The translations under genes were made by a program, and so were the position numbers. A stretch of 64,000 nt of DNA, taken from assembly GCA_009599575.1 (NCBI GenBank), contig VWND01000003.1, positions 310,001-374,000 of the forward strand, written 5' to 3'. The stretch comes from Blumeriella jaapii. Taxonomy: Eukaryota; Ascomycota; Leotiomycetes; Helotiales; Drepanopezizaceae. Below are positions 11,443 through 23,900 of the stretch, in pieces (the stretch's first letter is position 1; the number at the start of each line of letters is the position of its first letter). The notes beneath the pieces were generated by a model, which searched no databases, was not told the origin of the DNA, and was given only the letters and a program-made list of their open reading frames with translations.

Positions 11443-11661
11443 ATGACCCGCAACTCGCGCATTCTTCCTCTTTCCCCGGCCCGAAAGCCGGCAGAGCAAC
11501 AATCCAATCCGCAGCCTTGTCAACCCGTCGTCACCTTCACGACCGTCTATCAACGTCAGCCTTGTCGAGTTCAACCTGATCAACCTGATCAACCTGATCA
11601 ACCTGATCAACAACAACAACAGCAACAACAACAACAACAACAACAACCACCTCTCGTTTAA
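11443..11661 (+). other. Upstream open frame with poly-Gln tract, in frame with sgf73
   Basis: An ATG at 11443 opens a 72-codon frame that ends at TAA (11659-11661), three bases before the sgf73 ATG and in the same frame. Its end reads four PDQ-type units (CAACCTGAT x4) and then 13 Gln codons, mainly CAA. It is most simply a 5' leader with a simple repeat. It may be a uORF or a lost N-terminal extension. Confidence 0.45.
11574..11648. repeat. CAACCTGAT minisatellite followed by a CAA tract
   Basis: Four perfect 9-bp CAACCTGAT units run into a CAA/CAG trinucleotide tract of 13 codons just upstream of the sgf73 start. Confidence 0.9.
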
Positions 11662-11664
11662 ATC

Positions 11665-13330
11665 ATGGCGCCCGGCGCAAGCAAAGGTATACGATCGCTT
11701 CCGCGAGTCAATGCGAGTTGTCTGCCTTGCTCTGTCCAACCGATCTCGACTGACCTCAGCAGCCTCCCACGCCAGCGACGACGAGTCCACGATCCGCGTC
11801 ACGCCCACAGCATCCTCTGCCCCCGCCGTGAGGAAAGGCCAGATCAAGTTACGCAAGCCGGCGCCTAAACAAGAGAGACCCGGGGACTGGAAGAACGGGC
11901 GTGTAGTTGATGGTGGGCCCCCCGACACTGGCACTCGCCCTTATGTAATAATCATTACAGGTGACAAAAAGAAAGTCGATGAGAACCCCACTAGCTCCGT
12001 GCCCGTTTCCCCGGGTCCTATTGTCAATCCCCTAGATGACGCTGCGCGATCTACCTTCGAGACCGGCCGCCCACTGGACGATACCTCGCTGACTCTCCTC
12101 TGCAAGCACTGCAAGAAGGGGGTTCTCAAAATCAAGATGGGCGATCACCTGAAGGACTGCTTGGAGACAAAGAGGAAGAAGGCGCAGCGAAAGAAGGAGC
12201 AGAAGGAGGCGCGCGATAAGGAGAGGAAGAACGCCCTCAAGGAGCACGAGGCAGAGGAGGCAGACCACAAGATGGGCGACGACGACGACGATGACGACGA
12301 GGCTACACTGGAGAAGAAGGGTCCCGGGGGTCTGAAGTCTACCAAGAAGAGCGCCGGCAAGAAGCTTGACGCCGACGAGACCAAGAAGGGCAAGAAACGC
12401 AAAGCCGAGGGCGACGCCGAGAAAGGCCCCAAGCAGAAGAAGAAGAAGGAGGAGCCCAAGCCGAAAGCCCCCAAGCAAAGAGGTAACAGATCTCCCACGC
12501 ATGCTTCCCCTGCGATTATCCCACTCCCTCTACGCCTAAGGCAAGGGGCCCCTTCCACCTTTTTTTCGAGGGTCCAATCTGGCTAGAGGCCAGAGGAGGA
12601 TGGTGTTTCGCTCTGTTAAGATAATGTTTCCCTATCTGTGTACAAGTACGTCTTCCTCGTTCTAACATTATGCGTCTCAAAGGTCCCGTGGATGTTGAGC
12701 GGCAGTGCGGAGTTATCAAAGAAGGCGTTCCCTGCGCTCGCTCTCTCACCTGCAAGAGTCACTCCATGGGTGCCAAACGCGCCGTCCCGGGCCGTTCGTT
12801 ACCCTACGATATGCTTCTTGCTGCTTATCAGAAGAAAAATCAAGCAAAGCAGCAAAGTAAGCTCTGGCCTCTCTCCTTCACGCGCACCACCTGCTAACCC
12901 CCCCGCAGAAGCAGCGATCGACGCCAACGCTCCCCTGGAAGACGAAGAAGAAGGCAACGGCCCGATTGACTCCGACGAAGAGCTTGCAGCTGTTCAACTG
13001 GGCCTCGCTAATTGGAACCCTCTTCCTGTCGTCCCACCTCTCCAGCAAATGCCTATCGAGCGTCAATATCAAAAGGCGCGACTCCGGGAGCAGATGATGA
13101 ACGCGACCAACGGCGGCACCATCAACATCTTCAAAGTCGTCGGCTACGGAGCGCAGAAGCTGAAACCAGACCATCCGCATTTGTTGGAGCTGGCGGCGCA
13201 AACACAGGCCTCGAGCGTCGATCCGCTGTCGAACGGGATGGATAACGTGGCTACGAGACGCGCTAGTGGGTTCAACATGGCGATGCCACCGCAGAGAAAG
13301 CATTCGGGTAACATCGCTCGGCAGCAATAA
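11665..13330 (+). CDS. sgf73: SAGA complex subunit Sgf73 (ataxin-7 / SCA7-domain protein)
   Basis: Sgf73 anchors the deubiquitinase module to SAGA. Exons: 11665-11686, 11763-12482 (NAGNAG acceptor; 11760 equally possible), 12683-12856 and 12909-13330, total 445 aa. The N-terminal zinc finger [21 protein letters not shown] matches the Cys2-His-Cys finger that holds the DUB module. A Lys/Glu-rich, Asp-rich stretch follows. The SCA7 domain ([21 protein letters not shown], near 12697-12760) is intact, and the C-terminus is a [13 protein letters not shown] tail. A 60-nt in-frame segment (11911-11970, GTGTAG...TTACAG) may be a further intron; removing it would leave 425 aa. Human ATXN7 has an N-terminal poly-Gln; here poly-Gln lies just upstream of the start. 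Family assignment is secure. Confidence 0.9.
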
Positions 13331-15624
13331 CAGGGGCGTTTCAAAGGGCACGTACATATGGGATGGGATATCCGGCTTGGGTTGGTCTGGTTTGGCATTC
13401 ATTCATTGCAAGGCGTTCCGGAAGAAGGGCCTGGGTTTACGGACGGTCTAATCCATTGGGTGGCGGCGGCGTACATGGGTTCCTCGAGACACTGGTGCTT
13501 GTTTGTAGCGTTGCCTTCCGAGTATCACATTCCCCCACGCGCAAGGCTTTACGAACGGATGTATGGATGCATGAATAGGGATTATTATGGTGTTAGGAGC
13601 CGGTAGATCTTCAACTACAATTCTTCTTTTTTTTTTCGATTCTCGATGTGTCGTGCAAAAGTGGCGTTCCTCCAACTTTGTAGAACGCGATGAGTGAGTG
13701 AGTGGAATCCGTTAGTGAGTATCATGCTTTGTTTGTGCTTATGCTTGCCGATGATTCTCTCTTTACTCTCCCCCCATTTTCTTTCTTTGGCCTTCAAAAG
13801 AGACTGGGTCCGGAGGGCTGGGTTGTTTCCAGGATGAGCAGACACAAACGTCGATTCGGTGCTCGCTAAGAATCTAGAGAAGAGAAGAGGAGAGAGGGGG
13901 GTTAGCCTTTGGGCTTCGGCTTCTTGATTAGAGGCATGATAGGTAGGTACTCTTTGCTGGTTTACGTTTCTCGGCTTTCTGTGTTCTGGTTTTACCTTTT
14001 TGTGAATGATTGATGGAAGCTCAGTGTGCGTGTATGCCTGAGTAATGGCTTTCGAAATCTTTTTGGCAACGTCTGATTTGTCAACACATTTCCTGTGGGC
14101 TTCTTTTGCCTTTCAAATGCTGCTCTCCTGATTGCCTGGCAAAACCTAGTTCGTCTTGACGATACAAGAGGGTTTTTTTTTTTTTCCGGGTTACTACGTA
14201 GGTAGATGACCTAATAGTTGTCTACCCTCACCGTCTATCAGTAGATCTCCTCTTAACAGATCCAACAAGCAGCCTAAACAACCCAAACGATTACTCAACA
14301 CCGCTTATCCGCCTCTATACCTCAGCCCTGCCAATCGGGCATAAACGACTCCCAGACACTTTTCTTACTTCGGCCGGCGCTACTGGATTTTATTTTCGCG
14401 GAAGACGGAGAGACGGCAACCCTGTACCCCTATCCCGATGGAGCATTACAGTCCCTGTAGTCAGATCTGGGGCTAATCCGTAATATTCCGACAGTTGTAG
14501 TGCTAGTGAAGCCCAACCGATCAACAAGACCTCGTGTTACTGCCATGAAAAAAGCTATTGGTTAAAGCCTAAGCATTGCAGTGGGTTTGCGACCCTAGAA
14601 GTAGCAAAAGTGATTGGACCTGCGGGGAAATTTTCCTCCAAACTTCAATAGCGTAATTGAAACGTGCTTATGTGACAATTCGATTGTAGTCTGTCCATGT
14701 CAATGTCTCAGTTCCTCAGATTTTGGATAGGTTTGAGTATTTCTGGCTTGCAGTATCTTGGCGAAGCATGTAAGTTGGCCTGCTCAGTCAATGTACACGG
14801 AATGATGTTATCATCCTTGTACTAGAAAGAGTTTGACGATTGGAAAGACTGGCACAAAGTCCACGGACTGCCTGACACCTTCATATGTTAACAATCCATC
14901 CATCTGGCTTGATAGCAGCATGCTTTTGTCTGTGGAATGTGAAACATAGAATCGAACCCAGAACACTGAGCCTAGGCCGCCTCTCAGCCCGCTCGCGGCC
15001 TCCCACACCCCAAGAAGCAGATGAAGATCCATTCCCTCCATAGGCGAAGGAAGAAAGCAAGGACTCTAGCATTGACGCAAATCTAGATTTGTGTAATGTT
15101 TTGCTTTAATAACAGGTGAAAAGAGATACCTTATCAACAAAGGTACTTCTTTGATTGGTTTAAATAGACTACGCGTTAGTATACAGGAAATGATTGTACT
15201 GTAGTAAAGAAGAAAGCGAGACGCAAATGAATGTTGAGGTTATTCGGCCTTACTCCGGGTAAACCAGGCTAGTGGCTCGAGTTTATAAACTTCAAAGTAT
15301 CCTGAGATCGAAACCTCCGCATGCGCCTTGAGCCCCAGACTCACGACTCACGGTCTCCAAGCTGCACGAAATGCAGCAGCAACTGAATGGACTCTCGCGC
15401 ATATCGACCGATTGATAAATCCGAAGACATACCTGGAAAACTTTGTTTCCACTCCCCGGCGCGTTCCAACAAACGCGACCAATATCCTTTATTCAGGACA
15501 CTTATCTTTCACGCGCCCGGGTATACACCTTCTACCAAGTCAAACGGAACACCTTGATCAAACGAAAGGCTTAAACTGTTGAGCACCACGGATACAAATA
15601 AGTCCCTATCTTACAGGAATCAAT
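13331..15624. other. Intergenic, no gene seen
   Basis: About 2.3 kb between sgf73 and the capping enzyme gene. It becomes AT-richer after 14000. Open frames near 13358-13606 and 14811-15041 have no recognisable domain. A TTCGA-like GAATCGAACCC stretch near 14949 does not fold into a tRNA. Confidence 0.55.
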
Positions 15625-16946
15625 ATGACGGGCCCTGTTGGCTCACTCGATGCGCCGGGAATCAAGGCAGAAGGGGAGATCTTACACGGCATGCGCAAAG
15701 AAGTAGCAGAGCTTCTGGGTCGAAAGCAGCTTGGTTTCCCGGGTGCTCAGCCCGTCAGCTTTGCTCGCAAGCATCTGGCGGAGTTGACCAAGCAAGAGTA
15801 TGTTGATCCAACCATCAAAGCTTTCAGGATTGACCTCGAGTCACAGTTATTATGTCTGTGAAAAGTCTGACGGCATGCGATACCTCCTCTATCTTACAAT
15901 CGACGAGTTGGGCGAAGAGATTCAGTACCTTATTGATCGGAAAAATGATTACTGGTGGATACCCAAGGGCGCGCTGCACTTTCCCGTCCCCGGTGACGTG
16001 ACAAGATTCCATAAAGACACGCTCATAGACGGCGAACTTGTCTTTGACAAAGTCCCTGGTGGAGGAATGGAGCCCAAGTATCTTGTCTTCGACTGCATGG
16101 TCCTGGATAACAACAGCCTTATGAATCGGACCCTTGACAAACGGCTTGCCTACTTCAAGGAGCGGATATTTAGTCCCTACACTAAACTGATGAAGGAGTA
16201 TCCTCAGGAAAAGCAATATCAGCACTTTACTGTGGAGCTCAAGACGATGGAATTTGCCTATGCCATGGAGAAAATGTTTATACAGACTCTGCCCAATCTT
16301 CCGCACGGCAACGATGGGCTCATTTTCACATGTCGTATGACGGACTACAAACATGGAACCGACCAGAACATATTGAAGTGGAAACCGGAGGCAGAACTCC
16401 ATCGATTTCCGACTCTCCCTTGACTTTCCCCTTGTCCAGCCGGATGCCCAGGACATCGAGGAAGGAATTCAGAAGCCTTACCTTGACTATGATGCGATGC
16501 CGGTATGCAATATTTACGTATATCGGGGCGATCGTGACGACGACCAGCACTGGGGTACCATGCACATCGAGGACGACGAGTGGGAGGAGTTGAAGAGTCT
16601 ACAGGAGCCTCTCGAGGACCGGATCGTGGAGTGCTTCATGGACTCGCAGAAGAGGTGGCGGTTCATGCGCTTCCGAGACGACAAGGACAACGCCAACCAC
16701 ATCTCGACGGTCCACAGCGTCATCGAGAGTATCACCGACCGAGTCACGCAGAAGGACTTGATTACAGCGGCGAAGGGCATCCGAGACGAGTGGAAGCGAA
16801 GAGAGGCGGAGAAGCATGCGAGGGAGAAAAAGGAGGCGGAGAAGAAACGCGTCGCGAGCGCGGGTGTCAGTAATGGACTTCCGAAACGGAAAGCAGAGGA
16901 GCAAGGACCTGGGAGGCCTAGTCCCGGGACGCCAGGCAAGGGGTGA
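15625..16946 (+). CDS. mRNA-capping enzyme guanylyltransferase (Ceg1/Pce1 type), with one frame break
   Basis: Adds GMP to the 5' diphosphate end of nascent Pol II transcripts in the nucleus. Two exons, 15625-15797 and 15847-16946, flank a 49-nt intron (GTATGT...CACAG) and join TKQ to DYYVCEKSDG. The active-site lysine is K64 in KSDG, near position 70 as in yeast. Motif IV (GNDGLIFT) and motif V (ILKWKP) follow, then the OB-fold block ending MRFRDDKDNANHISTV. At about 16394 the frame jumps by one base: KWKPEAE continues as NSIDFRLSLDFP only in the next frame, with continuous homology and no room for an intron. With one base removed the protein is 423 aa, a normal length. The gene is essential in yeasts, so a sequence error is likelier than a pseudogene. 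Confidence 0.88.
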
Positions 16947-17131
16947 GAGCAGATGGCTACGGGACCACGAACAGGAAAGCAGCTTCGGAATTCGTCGTAG
17001 AAGACTGAAGATGAGATACGCTGGCGGGGACCAGCTTTGGCACCTATTGCGTCGAGCAGAGTGCGGCGTTATGATGGATCTTACCTTCTGGCGGGGGTTT
17101 TTTTTCTTTTTCGAGCGGGAGGGCATCGTGA

Positions 17132-17164
<33 letters not shown>

Positions 17165-17798
17165 CGTTTTCGGATACCAAGACCCTTACTGAAAAGCATG
17201 GGGGGATTAGTCGGCACAGTTGGACTTTACGGGGTGGGAGAACCGCGCTGTTTTCGCTGATGCTAGATTTTTGGAGTCTGCTACTTGGAGAATGGCTCAG
17301 ACGTCGATAATGGAGGCCTGGGTCTTGCTGGCGTTCCGTATATGCACGGCGTGCTGGGGAGGATAGAATCTTTAAGCAAGGTCTCGCGGGAGTGAGGAAT
17401 GATGCATATGCAATCGCTGCTTCTTCTCCCTGCTATTCTGTGGTGCAAGTTCAGGGATTGCATGATGAGAGATGTAACGTCTACGATGAGGTTTTCGCGC
17501 AAAGTCTCGATTGATCTATTCGAAATGTGTAACAGGCAACGCCAACTTCGCAACGCAGTGGGTGAAGACAGCGTCACCTTTCTCCTGGCAAGCCAAACAC
17601 ATCGATTGTTAAGAATAAAACGTCTGAATCTGTTAGTCCATATCCTTATCAAGAATCGAGCAGGTCAACAAACCCCTGAAGGTGTGTACTAACACCTTTT
17701 GATGGAGAATGGCTTCGTCCTCAGACCTTCCGGGCCGGGAGCTCACGACACACTTTTGATTCTCATCCTCCAAAAACGCTGCTTGGTCAACGATCCTT
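16947..17798. other. Intergenic with long poly-G tract
   Basis: Spacer between the converging capping enzyme and WSC-protein genes. Apart from the poly-G tract at 17133-17164 I see only short, non-conserved open frames. Confidence 0.6.
17133..17164. repeat. Poly-G tract, 32 G as given
   Basis: Thirty-two consecutive guanines, about 190 nt past the capping enzyme stop codon and possibly within its 3' UTR. The reported length should be treated as approximate. Confidence 0.9.
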
Positions 17799-19669
17799 TC
17801 AAGCGAGCATTAGCACACCAGCGACCCACACCAATAGTGCACCAACGCTGTTCGAAACCACATCTCCAGCCACCGCGCCGGCGGTAAAAGTTGTAGCGTG
17901 CGGCTGTTGAGCACCGCTAAAGTCTGGTCGCGAGAGCGTGGGCGATGGCGAAATCGGCGAGCTTGCTGGAGCAGTTGAACTAAGTGAGGAGTGTGTATCG
18001 CTCGAAAAGGATGGCCACGAGGAGGACGACTTCATAGAACTTGTTGGGTTCGGGTTTCCGGGTGATGTTGTAGATGGATGAGGATCATCTGCAGACGATC
18101 GCAGTGATGAGGCGGACATCGTGAAGCGTGTCTGCTCTGAAGTTGCAGTCGGTGTAAGTGATGAGTCGGCATTGCTCAGAGCGGAAGAACATGGAATTGA
18201 GTCTGAAGACCCGGTTGGCTTTGGATGTGCGGCTGATGTAGTTGGAGAAGGGTTGGCACTAAGAGAAGAAGAACACATTGAGAAAGGCTTCCCGGTTGGA
18301 CTGGTTGGCATTCCTCCGCTTGAGGGTGTGGTCAGGGTAGTTGATGTGACGCTGTCAGTGAGAGATGTGCGAGTTGAGGTGAGGAAGGTCATGTATGTCT
18401 CTGTGATGCTCACGGTGGTACCTTTGTCTACCGGATCCGACGTAGGGATCCCATGAGATGAACTCAAGTCAGCCGTTACAGGCTTGCGAAAACTCTCCAT
18501 ACTAGAAGACAGAAGATTGAAAGTGATCGAGGTGGCTGGGAACACTGGAGAGTTAGAAACAAGTAATGAAGATACAGTGACCGAGGTGACTGGGGGAGTC
18601 CCTATGGTCGAGAGGGTCAGCGCTTGCGAGGATTCACTTGCCAAAAGAGACATGCCTGATGATACTGAGGGACGTGGAGTGACAGAGCCGTCGATCGCTG
18701 AAGTGGTCGCGGTCGTGGCAGGAACTGATACCCAGTCCGCTTCGCGAACGTAAACATTCAGCCGGACTGGACCACCACAAATCTCCAAGGCATTTCCACC
18801 ACACGGCATGGCACATTCGTGCTCTGAAGCAAGCGTAGAATTTGCTTTCAGGGTATTGCTGCAATAGCCTGCTCAATCAGTACCAAGTCTCATGCGGGGA
18901 AAGCAGAATATTTACATTCTCGGCCATATTCCACACCTGCATACTTGAAAGGCGAGCAGCTCGCAATGCACTTTTCAACGGTGTTCAGATCTTCGGGGTA
19001 GGATTTTCCTTCCAAAGCTCGATTTTCTGCTTCTGTGTAACACCCCAGATACTTGTAGCCGCCAACAGAAGGGACGAGACGCGCTTCGGGAGTGGCGGTT
19101 GCCGAGGAAGCAGACGTAGAAACTGAGGTAGATGTTAGACCTGCACCTGAATGCGTCGTAGCCAGAGGAACAAGTGGGATCGACGAAGCTGGCGGATCCA
19201 AGACCGGGGCCACCAGAGTCAAAGTCAAGACATTAGCAACCGTCGAGAAAACGGTCATGGTGATGATGGAAACTTCGGTTTCTCCATTGGGCGGGCTCAG
19301 AGGAACAAGAAGGGAATTGGGCCTGGATTATGTTTAGCCGTGTGAGCTGGGTAGATGGAAAAAAGCGTACTTACCCCGAACCAGTCTGGGCATCGCCAGG
19401 AAGTGTAATCGCTGGGGTCAAGGTGATGACCATGGTGATGGTAGGGATCGCGGTTCCAACGCCGTGAGAGCGGGTTCTCAACAAGGTAGTCAAAACCGCA
19501 GTTGTAGCAAGTACTGGAGGAATGGTGATATCAAGGACTATGTGTACATTAGGAAAGAAAATCTAGTGACAAGAGAGTACATACCGGCGACTTTGGTTGG
19601 TTCGTTTGCCACGGAACTGCCAGCACAGTACGCTCCCAGCGAGAGTATGGCCGTCAAGAAATACCTCAT
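17799..19669 (-). CDS. WSC-domain, Ser/Thr-rich GPI-type cell surface protein
   Basis: Four exons, 19669-19585, 19537-19375, 19322-18916 and 18868-17799, join in frame to 574 aa. An N-terminal signal peptide (MRYFLTAILSLGAYCAGSSV) is followed by a Thr-rich segment and one WSC domain spanning exons 3 and 4 (YKYLGCYTEAENRAL ... YAGVEYGRECYC ... EICGGPVRLNVYV), with the expected cysteines. A mucin-like Ser/Thr/Pro stalk of about 300 residues comes next. The last residues form a hydrophobic segment (GALLVWVAGVLMLA) with nothing behind it, which suggests a GPI attachment signal and not a Wsc1-type transmembrane sensor with a cytosolic tail. WSC domains bind carbohydrate. The likely role is in the cell wall, either structural or carbohydrate-binding; the exact function is unknown. 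Confidence 0.85.
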
Positions 19670-20947
19670 CCTGACGTGCAGAAACCTGAATATTATGATC
19701 TTAGGGAGGCTACTTGCGTAGAGCGTAAGGGCTCGAGGTGTGAGTCAAGATTCAAAGATAAGTCGAAACAAGCCTCTGTAGATGAATGCATGCATGTACG
19801 AGAAGCAATGCTTTGTATGCTGCGGTGTTGGTCTGTAGTTGTTAAGATCATGGAAAGAGAGACAACGATTGTGATGTGGTAGAGAAGAGGGCCATGACAA
19901 AGCTCCAACAAGTTTTTAAGGCTGGGAAGCGAAAACCGAGTTGGGACATGACGAGGAAGTGAATGCCTAATCGAGAAGTGAATTAATGGAAGTGTTATGA
20001 GTCATAGCAGTACTAATTGTACAGTCTTGTTATTTTCCAACCTTTTACTTCACAATGAGAATTTGGATCCCGAACCACAAACTCTGGGATGCAAAGCTCC
20101 AAACGCTCGAGCGGAAGAACATTCTATATATTTAATAGTACGCAGAGATTCAAATAGAGATAACTGTTCTAGTTGTCTTCTTTTGCAAGACACTGCAACT
20201 GCTTGGATAACTCTTAAGCTCATTGTTTTGAAAAACTCTCGCCAAAATAGGGGGCGGAATGAATGTGATTCCGCGACGATTTTTACCTCAGAAGTGGGTA
20301 AAGTGTCAGAGAGAGACACAGAAAGTTCTTCCAAAAGCAGTTTATTAATAAAAGGAAGGGGGTTTTAAGAAATAGAGTACAATGACAGAAACGCTCCGCT
20401 CACAAAAAAGTTGGATCTAAGTGTCACGAACCTTCATGGAAGGATCGTAAATTCTGCTTCAAGTATTTTCAATACTTGTCTCAAACTAGAAAGAGGTCTA
20501 GTGAACTGTACGTATCCCAAGAGACAAAGCTTGGCCAAGTAAGACAGAATCCAGGCAATCATGACTTTTTCTGGTGATACCAGACTTCAAGAAGACTACC
20601 TTCTTAGAGTCAAGGTGCAGAAAGTTTGAATTGCCATTTACGTTGATAGCGAAGTTGAACAGGTTTCAGGCAGTATAACTCTAAACAAATGAGATTATTA
20701 CCGCTGACTAGAAGCATGTGAGTGAATAATCTGGAGCAACGAAGTCAGCTTGTCCAGTCCGCAGCGCGTGTTGTTACTTCGCGTCTGAAAGCTTGGACTC
20801 CGGTGCGACACGCGATCTGACAACACCATCACCAACCGCCCCCCTCCCTTTACTACGACTTCGCAAAAGCCCAATCCAAATCTTCCCTTACTCGCAACAC
20901 CTCCGCTCGTCCAACTTGACTCCCGCGACTGGAGTTCTCCATACAAC
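19670..20947. other. Divergent promoter region between WSC gene and pds5
   Basis: About 1.3 kb serving both divergent genes. There is no recognisable gene. The last 200 bases before pds5 are pyrimidine-rich, as is common for fungal leaders. Confidence 0.6.
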
Positions 20948-23900
20948 ATGGCCCCGCGCCGCGGTGCGGAAATTGAGATAGAGGAGCCCGAGGAAGAGCT
21001 GGTCAGGCTTACCTTCAACGAACCATTATCATGGCGAGCTGGCAAGCCGATTGCAACGGCAGAGCTGCTGAAGAGACTCGATACTCTGACCAGCGAGCTA
21101 CAGGAGTTGGACCAGGAGGAGATCGACAAGGACTCGTTCACTAAAGTCGCAAAAGAGCTCGCGGGCCAGCAGCTACTGAACCACAAGGACAAGGGCGTAC
21201 GCGCATTTACAGCTTGCTGCTTGGTGGATATTCTGAGGCTTTGCGCTCCAGATGCGCCCTTTACTCCCACGCAACTCAAGGTAGGGCGCGTATGATGCCA
21301 GCAAGAATTCACAGCTAACAGCAGCAGGATGTCTTCACGCTCTTCGTTACGGCTATTCTCCCGGCACTCTCCGACCCCTCACATACGTACAATGCCCAGC
21401 ACAAGTATGTTCTGGTGTCTCTGTCAGAGGTCAAGAGCATCATCCTGCTTTGCGACATTCCAAACTCCGAGGCCCTGATCCTACATTTATTCAGTTCCTT
21501 CTTCGACATGATCTCAGGCACCACGAAAGCCTCGACAGGGGAGACGATTGCCAAAGATGTCGAATTCCACATGACGCAGATGCTGACGACTCTGGTGGAT
21601 GAGTCGCAAAGCTTGCCCACCCACGTGGTGGACATTATCGTTGCGCAGTTCTTGAGAGCTTCAACGCCAGGGAATGGCAAGGGCAAGCAAGCAATCGACG
21701 AGAAACAAACTACGCTGCTGTTGAAAGAGCTGCCCGAGGCGTATAACATGGCTAAGACAATTTGCAATACTTGCGCGGAGAAGATGGCGCGCTACATCAG
21801 TCAGTACTTCAATGATGTTATCCTAGAAGTTTCAGCCGGAGCAACGTCCAAGTCCAACAGCCACAAAAAGGCAAGCGACGCGCTGGACGACTCTGACGAT
21901 GAAAATGCGCCCTCAGGACCAACGGATTCAGACTTAAATGAACTTTCAAAGGCCCATAAGCTCCTTCGAGAACTTTGGAGGGCATCCCCAACTGTTTTGC
22001 AAAACGTCATACCTCAACTGGAAGCAGAGTTGTCCGCTGAGAATGTTCAATTGCGAACTATGGCCACCGAGACTCTAGGCGACATTATTTCCGGTATTGG
22101 TGCTGCAGGGCCCCCTCCCCCTCCTGTCATGGATCCTGCTGCGTATCCTCCTGTCAAACTGGGAGATTACCCTCAAGAACCCGTGTCAGACAGCATCCTT
22201 ACGACTCCCGTTTCCCCCCAATCTTTTGCCCAAACCCATCCGACTGTGTATCAGAGTTTCATGGGAAGAAAGCAAGACAAATACCCCGTGATTCGCTCCG
22301 CTTGGACTACAGCTATTGGGCGAATACTTGTGACATCTGCAGGAGGCATTGGTTTGAGCCGTGACGAAGAGGCGTCTTTGGTATCAGGATTGGGCGAAAA
22401 AATGTCCGATTCGGATGAGAAGGTTCGGCTTGCAGCGGTCAAGGCAGTCAGCAGATTCAGCTTTCACGACATCATCTCGAAGCTTGCGCCCAACGGATCC
22501 ATCACGAAGTCTGGGTCCGTACTGTGCACCCTGGCAGATAGAGCTAGGGACCGCAAGCACAACGTGCGCGAGGAAGCTATGGTTGCTCTTGGCAGAATCT
22601 GGGGCGTTGCCGCTGGCGAGATTGCCGACGGAAATGAGGCCGTGATAGAAGCTCTAGGGGGTATCCCTAACAAGATCTTCGAATCGTTTTATGTCAACGA
22701 CGTGGAAGTCAATGTATTACTGGATAAAGTCATGTACGAGCAGCTGATCCCGCTCAGCTACCCCCCGTCCAAAGCAAAGAAGGTGAAGGCATCAAATGGA
22801 GATTCACAAGCTCAGACAAACGGAGATGGGCCTTACGATCCAGACAAAATCAGGACAGAGCGCATCCTCTTGATTGTCAAGTCTCTTGACCAAAAGGCAA
22901 AGAAGGCCTTCTACGCGATGCAATCGAGGCGGCCAATCTATTCCAAAGTTCTCGAGATGTTCCTCAAGCGCTGCGAAGAGTTCAATGGCGGTGTGATCGA
23001 AGGTAATGCAAAGGACGTCAAGAAGCAACTCGATAACACCGTTAGGTGGCTTGCCGATCTGTTGCCCGACCCTCTGCGAACCGTTCAGGAATTGCACAAA
23101 TTCGCCAAGATGCACGACCGGAGATCTTATCAGCTGCTTAGATTTGCCATGGCCCCCGAAAGTGACTTCAGCACGGTTTACAAGGCTTTCAAGGAGTTTC
23201 AAAAGAAGATTCTTGCGGCTCCCACCGCTCCGGCCGGCCTGCTCGACACGCTTACCCCAATCATCTACCGTTCAGCTTCCTTGATCTACAACCGTAGCCA
23301 TCAGCCGGTCATTCTACAATACGGGAGGACAGATGAACACGGCTTGGGCGCCACTGCGCGTGATCTGATGAAGGAGATCTCGGATAAGCACCCCGAAATC
23401 TTCAAGGCCAGTGTTGAGGAACTGTGCAAGTCTCTCGAAGAGCAAGCCCCCACAAAGACAAAGGCTAATGATGCCGGGAGTGTCGATGCCCTTCGAGCTC
23501 TTGCTTCTTTCGCCAAGGAGGAGCGCAAAGATGACAAGAGCGGCATAGATCCTACCTCCAAGTTTACGCAAGCTCTGATTAATTTTGCTATGTACGGAAC
23601 TCCAGCAAAGGCAGCAAAGTACGCAGTCACTATCCTTCACTCTATCAATCCGACAAGGAAGGAGATGCATATGAAGAACCTGTTGGACAAATGTCTGGCC
23701 AACTGGACCTTCGGCGAGGATCACTTTCTGGCGAAGATTGCCACAATCTGCCAACTGTGCTTGCTTGACCCGAAACTAGTGGAAGACTTGAACGACGACA
23801 TTCTCGACATCACTACTCAGCAAATCCTCCTACAGTTCCACACTCAGAAGACAGATGACGACCCAAAATGGCAATCAGATGAGGAGCTGGATGAAGAAAT

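Larger units (their letters stand above)
8815..11664. other. Intergenic region between divergent desaturase and sgf73
   Basis: It contains the GGT microsatellite, a GA-rich tract near 9185-9260, a TA-flanked MITE at 9625-9985, a TATG/TACTG microsatellite at 9984-10100 and the CAA/CAACCTGAT tract at 11574-11648 just before sgf73. I recognise no gene apart from an upstream open frame before sgf73. Confidence 0.6.

Noticed and set aside
14945..14965. GAATCGAACCC, resembling the T-loop of a minus-strand tRNA
   Set aside because: Flanking bases do not form a T-stem, and no acceptor or anticodon arm can be drawn.
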